NCBI GenBank assembly: GCA_018222965.1
Contig: JAAEZH010000011.1
Coordinates: forward strand, 65,399-129,398
Length of the DNA stretch: 64,000 nt
Direction: 5' to 3'
DNA from: Bacteroidota bacterium
GTDB lineage: Bacteria; Bacteroidota; Bacteroidia; Chitinophagales; Saprospiraceae
Positions 62,880-64,000 of the stretch are shown here, in pieces. Within the stretch, counting starts at the first letter, position 1; every line of letters starts with the position of its first letter. The notes under the pieces are model-generated. The model was not told the origin of the DNA. It saw only the letters and a program-made list of their open reading frames with translations, and searched no databases. The position numbers and the translations under genes are program-made.

Positions 62880-64000
62880 TTACTCATATTTATAACCAAG
62901 GACTTCGGTATTTAGCATGCTGTTTGGGGTTAGCCCATAATCATCCATACTGCCTAATCCTCTGTATCCTGGTATGTTGTATGGATACATTTCATCCAAG
63001 AGGTTGTAACCGTCTGCCTCTCCGGCTACGGGTTGGTATTTATCGGCATTGTCCGGAAGCAGTTGCCATTCTGCCCAGATGCGATCCACATTACAATGGT
63101 GTAAGAAAAAGGCGGGATCATTTGGAGATACATCCAGCGGTTCCATAGATCCGACCCGGATATTATTGGGAACCGTATCCCGCATTATATTCCCGCAGAA
63201 AGGATTGACAGATTCGACAGGCACCATTTTGAAGGTGTCGACCGGGATTTTGAAAAATCCTGCTACCCAATCGTGGCCGATGTTGTGCATGGCCTGAGCA
63301 CCTCCGCAAGTTCCATCGAGGAAGCCTTCCAGGCAAAAACGGAAGGAGGTGTTTCCGGATCCGCTGCAATCCCAGGGAGCCATATCGTAGGTCTCCATGT
63401 CGAGGCAGTGTTGTATATCGCTGCTTTGCGGCAGGCTGACCGGATAACCCGGATAGCTCAGGGTATCCTCGTCGACCGTGGCAGCAAAGTTCCGTACGAG
63501 CCAGGGGTGTGGATTCAACCCGATGTAATCCGGCCGAATAGTAAATAGATTTACGGTAAAGTTACCCTTCCGAAAGGGGCCGCTCATGACGGCAAATTCT
63601 TCATTGGGATCGCCATCGCCTCCCAGTAAATCATCGGAGAAAACCGCATCGGTGCTGGCCTGGTTTGTCCAATCCCAATAGGGAAGCCTAACATCCTTGC
63701 CACTTACTTCGCGCAAGGCATCTTCAAAGAGGATCAGCAGTTTGCGGTGCCAGGGCGGAAAAGCCGGATTGGCGTGGGCTACGCCAAGATCTGTACAAAG
63801 TTTTTTCTCCACAGCCATCTGATGGAATTTTACGAACTGATCGTAATAACTCAGGCTGTCTGAATAAGGGGACGGGGTGCTTTTGAGCGCCAGGACTGCT
63901 TCCACAAAGTCGGCCTTTTCCTGTTGCGTCAGGTCCTTTGCATCTTTGCGTATCCTAATTTGTGGTTCGGGATTGTCGTCGTCTTTTTTGCAATCCGAAA
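62880..64000 (-). CDS. tyrosinase-domain copper oxidase, 5' truncated by window end
   Basis: The frame stays open to the window edge: upstream of the first possible GTG it reads SDCKKDDDNPEPQIRIR and continues as coding sequence. At least 373 codons are present. Copper A ligands are visible in FHQMAV, AHANPAFPPWHRKLL; copper B in MHNIGHDW and DPAFFLHHCNVDRIWAEWQ. This is the common central domain of tyrosinase and polyphenol oxidase, oxidising phenols to quinones. The Cys near the truncated start followed by Lys and acidic residues suggests a lipoprotein, but the signal is outside the window. The C-terminal cap seen in some family members is short here. Confidence 0.85.
   Translation of the reverse strand, partial: SDCKKDDDNPEPQIRIRKDAKDLTQQEKADFVEAVLALKSTPSPYSDSLSYYDQFVKFHQMAVEKKLCTDLGVAHANPAFPPWHRKLLILFEDALREVSGKDVRLPYWDWTNQASTDAVFSDDLLGGDGDPNEEFAVMSGPFRKGNFTVNLFTIRPDYIGLNPHPWLVRNFAATVDEDTLSYPGYPVSLPQSSDIQHCLDMETYDMAPWDCSGSGNTSFRFCLEGFLDGTCGGAQAMHNIGHDWVAGFFKIPVDTFKMVPVESVNPFCGNIMRDTVPNNIRVGSMEPLDVSPNDPAFFLHHCNVDRIWAEWQLLPDNADKYQPVAGEADGYNLLDEMYPYNIPGYRGLGSMDDYGLTPNSMLNTEVLGYKYE

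Noticed and set aside
63903-63905. GTG as the tyrosinase start
   Set aside because: Coding sequence continues upstream in the same frame to the window end, so the true start is outside the window.

Overview
The window reads as a chromosomal segment of a Bacteroidota bacterium, most likely of the Saprospiria (Lewinella or Haliscomenobacter-like). Nine secreted proteins end in type IX secretion (T9SS) sorting domains: eight of type A, with a PNP motif and a short beta-sandwich, and one of type B, the gliding-motility-associated form. There is also a one-protein hybrid two-component regulator, and purine-rich Shine-Dalgarno sites are generally absent before starts. Taxonomy is inferred from protein style only. 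I saw no rRNA, tRNA, CRISPR array, transposase or prophage.

Layout. 1-13.7 kb: a small hypothetical gene, a giant T9SS type-B repeat protein, a GH10 xylanase, a Cys-rich lipoprotein, a minus-strand operon (FeeM/LuxI-fold N-acyltransferase, SAM methyltransferase, Asp/Glu racemase), a 765-aa T9SS protein and a cohesin-like T9SS protein. 13.7-17 kb: an ABC-F ATPase, a thioredoxin-like protein and a degenerate Nudix-like protein. 17-26.7 kb: a tight two-gene unit encoding unrecognised 1758-aa and 1421-aa proteins without signal peptides. 26.8-36.6 kb: a DUF1573 T9SS protein, a MITE-like inverted-repeat element, LamG and PPC-type T9SS proteins, a 1456-aa hybrid two-component regulator, a zinc-ribbon protein and a further T9SS protein. 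36.6-42 kb: an overlapping HipA-like kinase/DUF3037 pair, an MFS transporter and a FecR-like/CHASE2 membrane pair. 41.8-44.5 kb: two subunits of an IorAB-type molybdenum hydroxylase with a Tat signal. 44.5-56.8 kb: small exported proteins, a fatty acid desaturase, a TonB-dependent receptor overlapping a 2'-5' RNA ligase-like gene, a pirin, a duplicated metal-ribbon lipoprotein, a DUF5995 protein, a Tat-exported dienelactone hydrolase-like protein, a MOSC protein and a VIT-family transporter. 56.8-64 kb: a condensation-fold acyltransferase, a serine hydrolase, a GH-like lipoprotein, an SprB-repeat T9SS protein, a CBM9-like protein and a tyrosinase cut by the window end.

Functionally the segment looks like housekeeping genes mixed with an outward-facing set: polysaccharide degradation (xylanase, GH-like lipoprotein, CBM9-like and cohesin-like proteins), adhesive repeat proteins and redox enzymes.

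Four points stand out. First, a 14-17 bp near-palindrome with core TTCGSCGAA occurs 13 times, in several reading frames and disproportionately between genes, so it behaves as a DNA-level signal. Second, the FeeM-like/methyltransferase/racemase operon looks like a small N-acyl amino acid pathway. Third, the two-giant-protein operon has no function I can name. Fourth, the HipA-like/DUF3037 pair has its stop and start codons overlapping.
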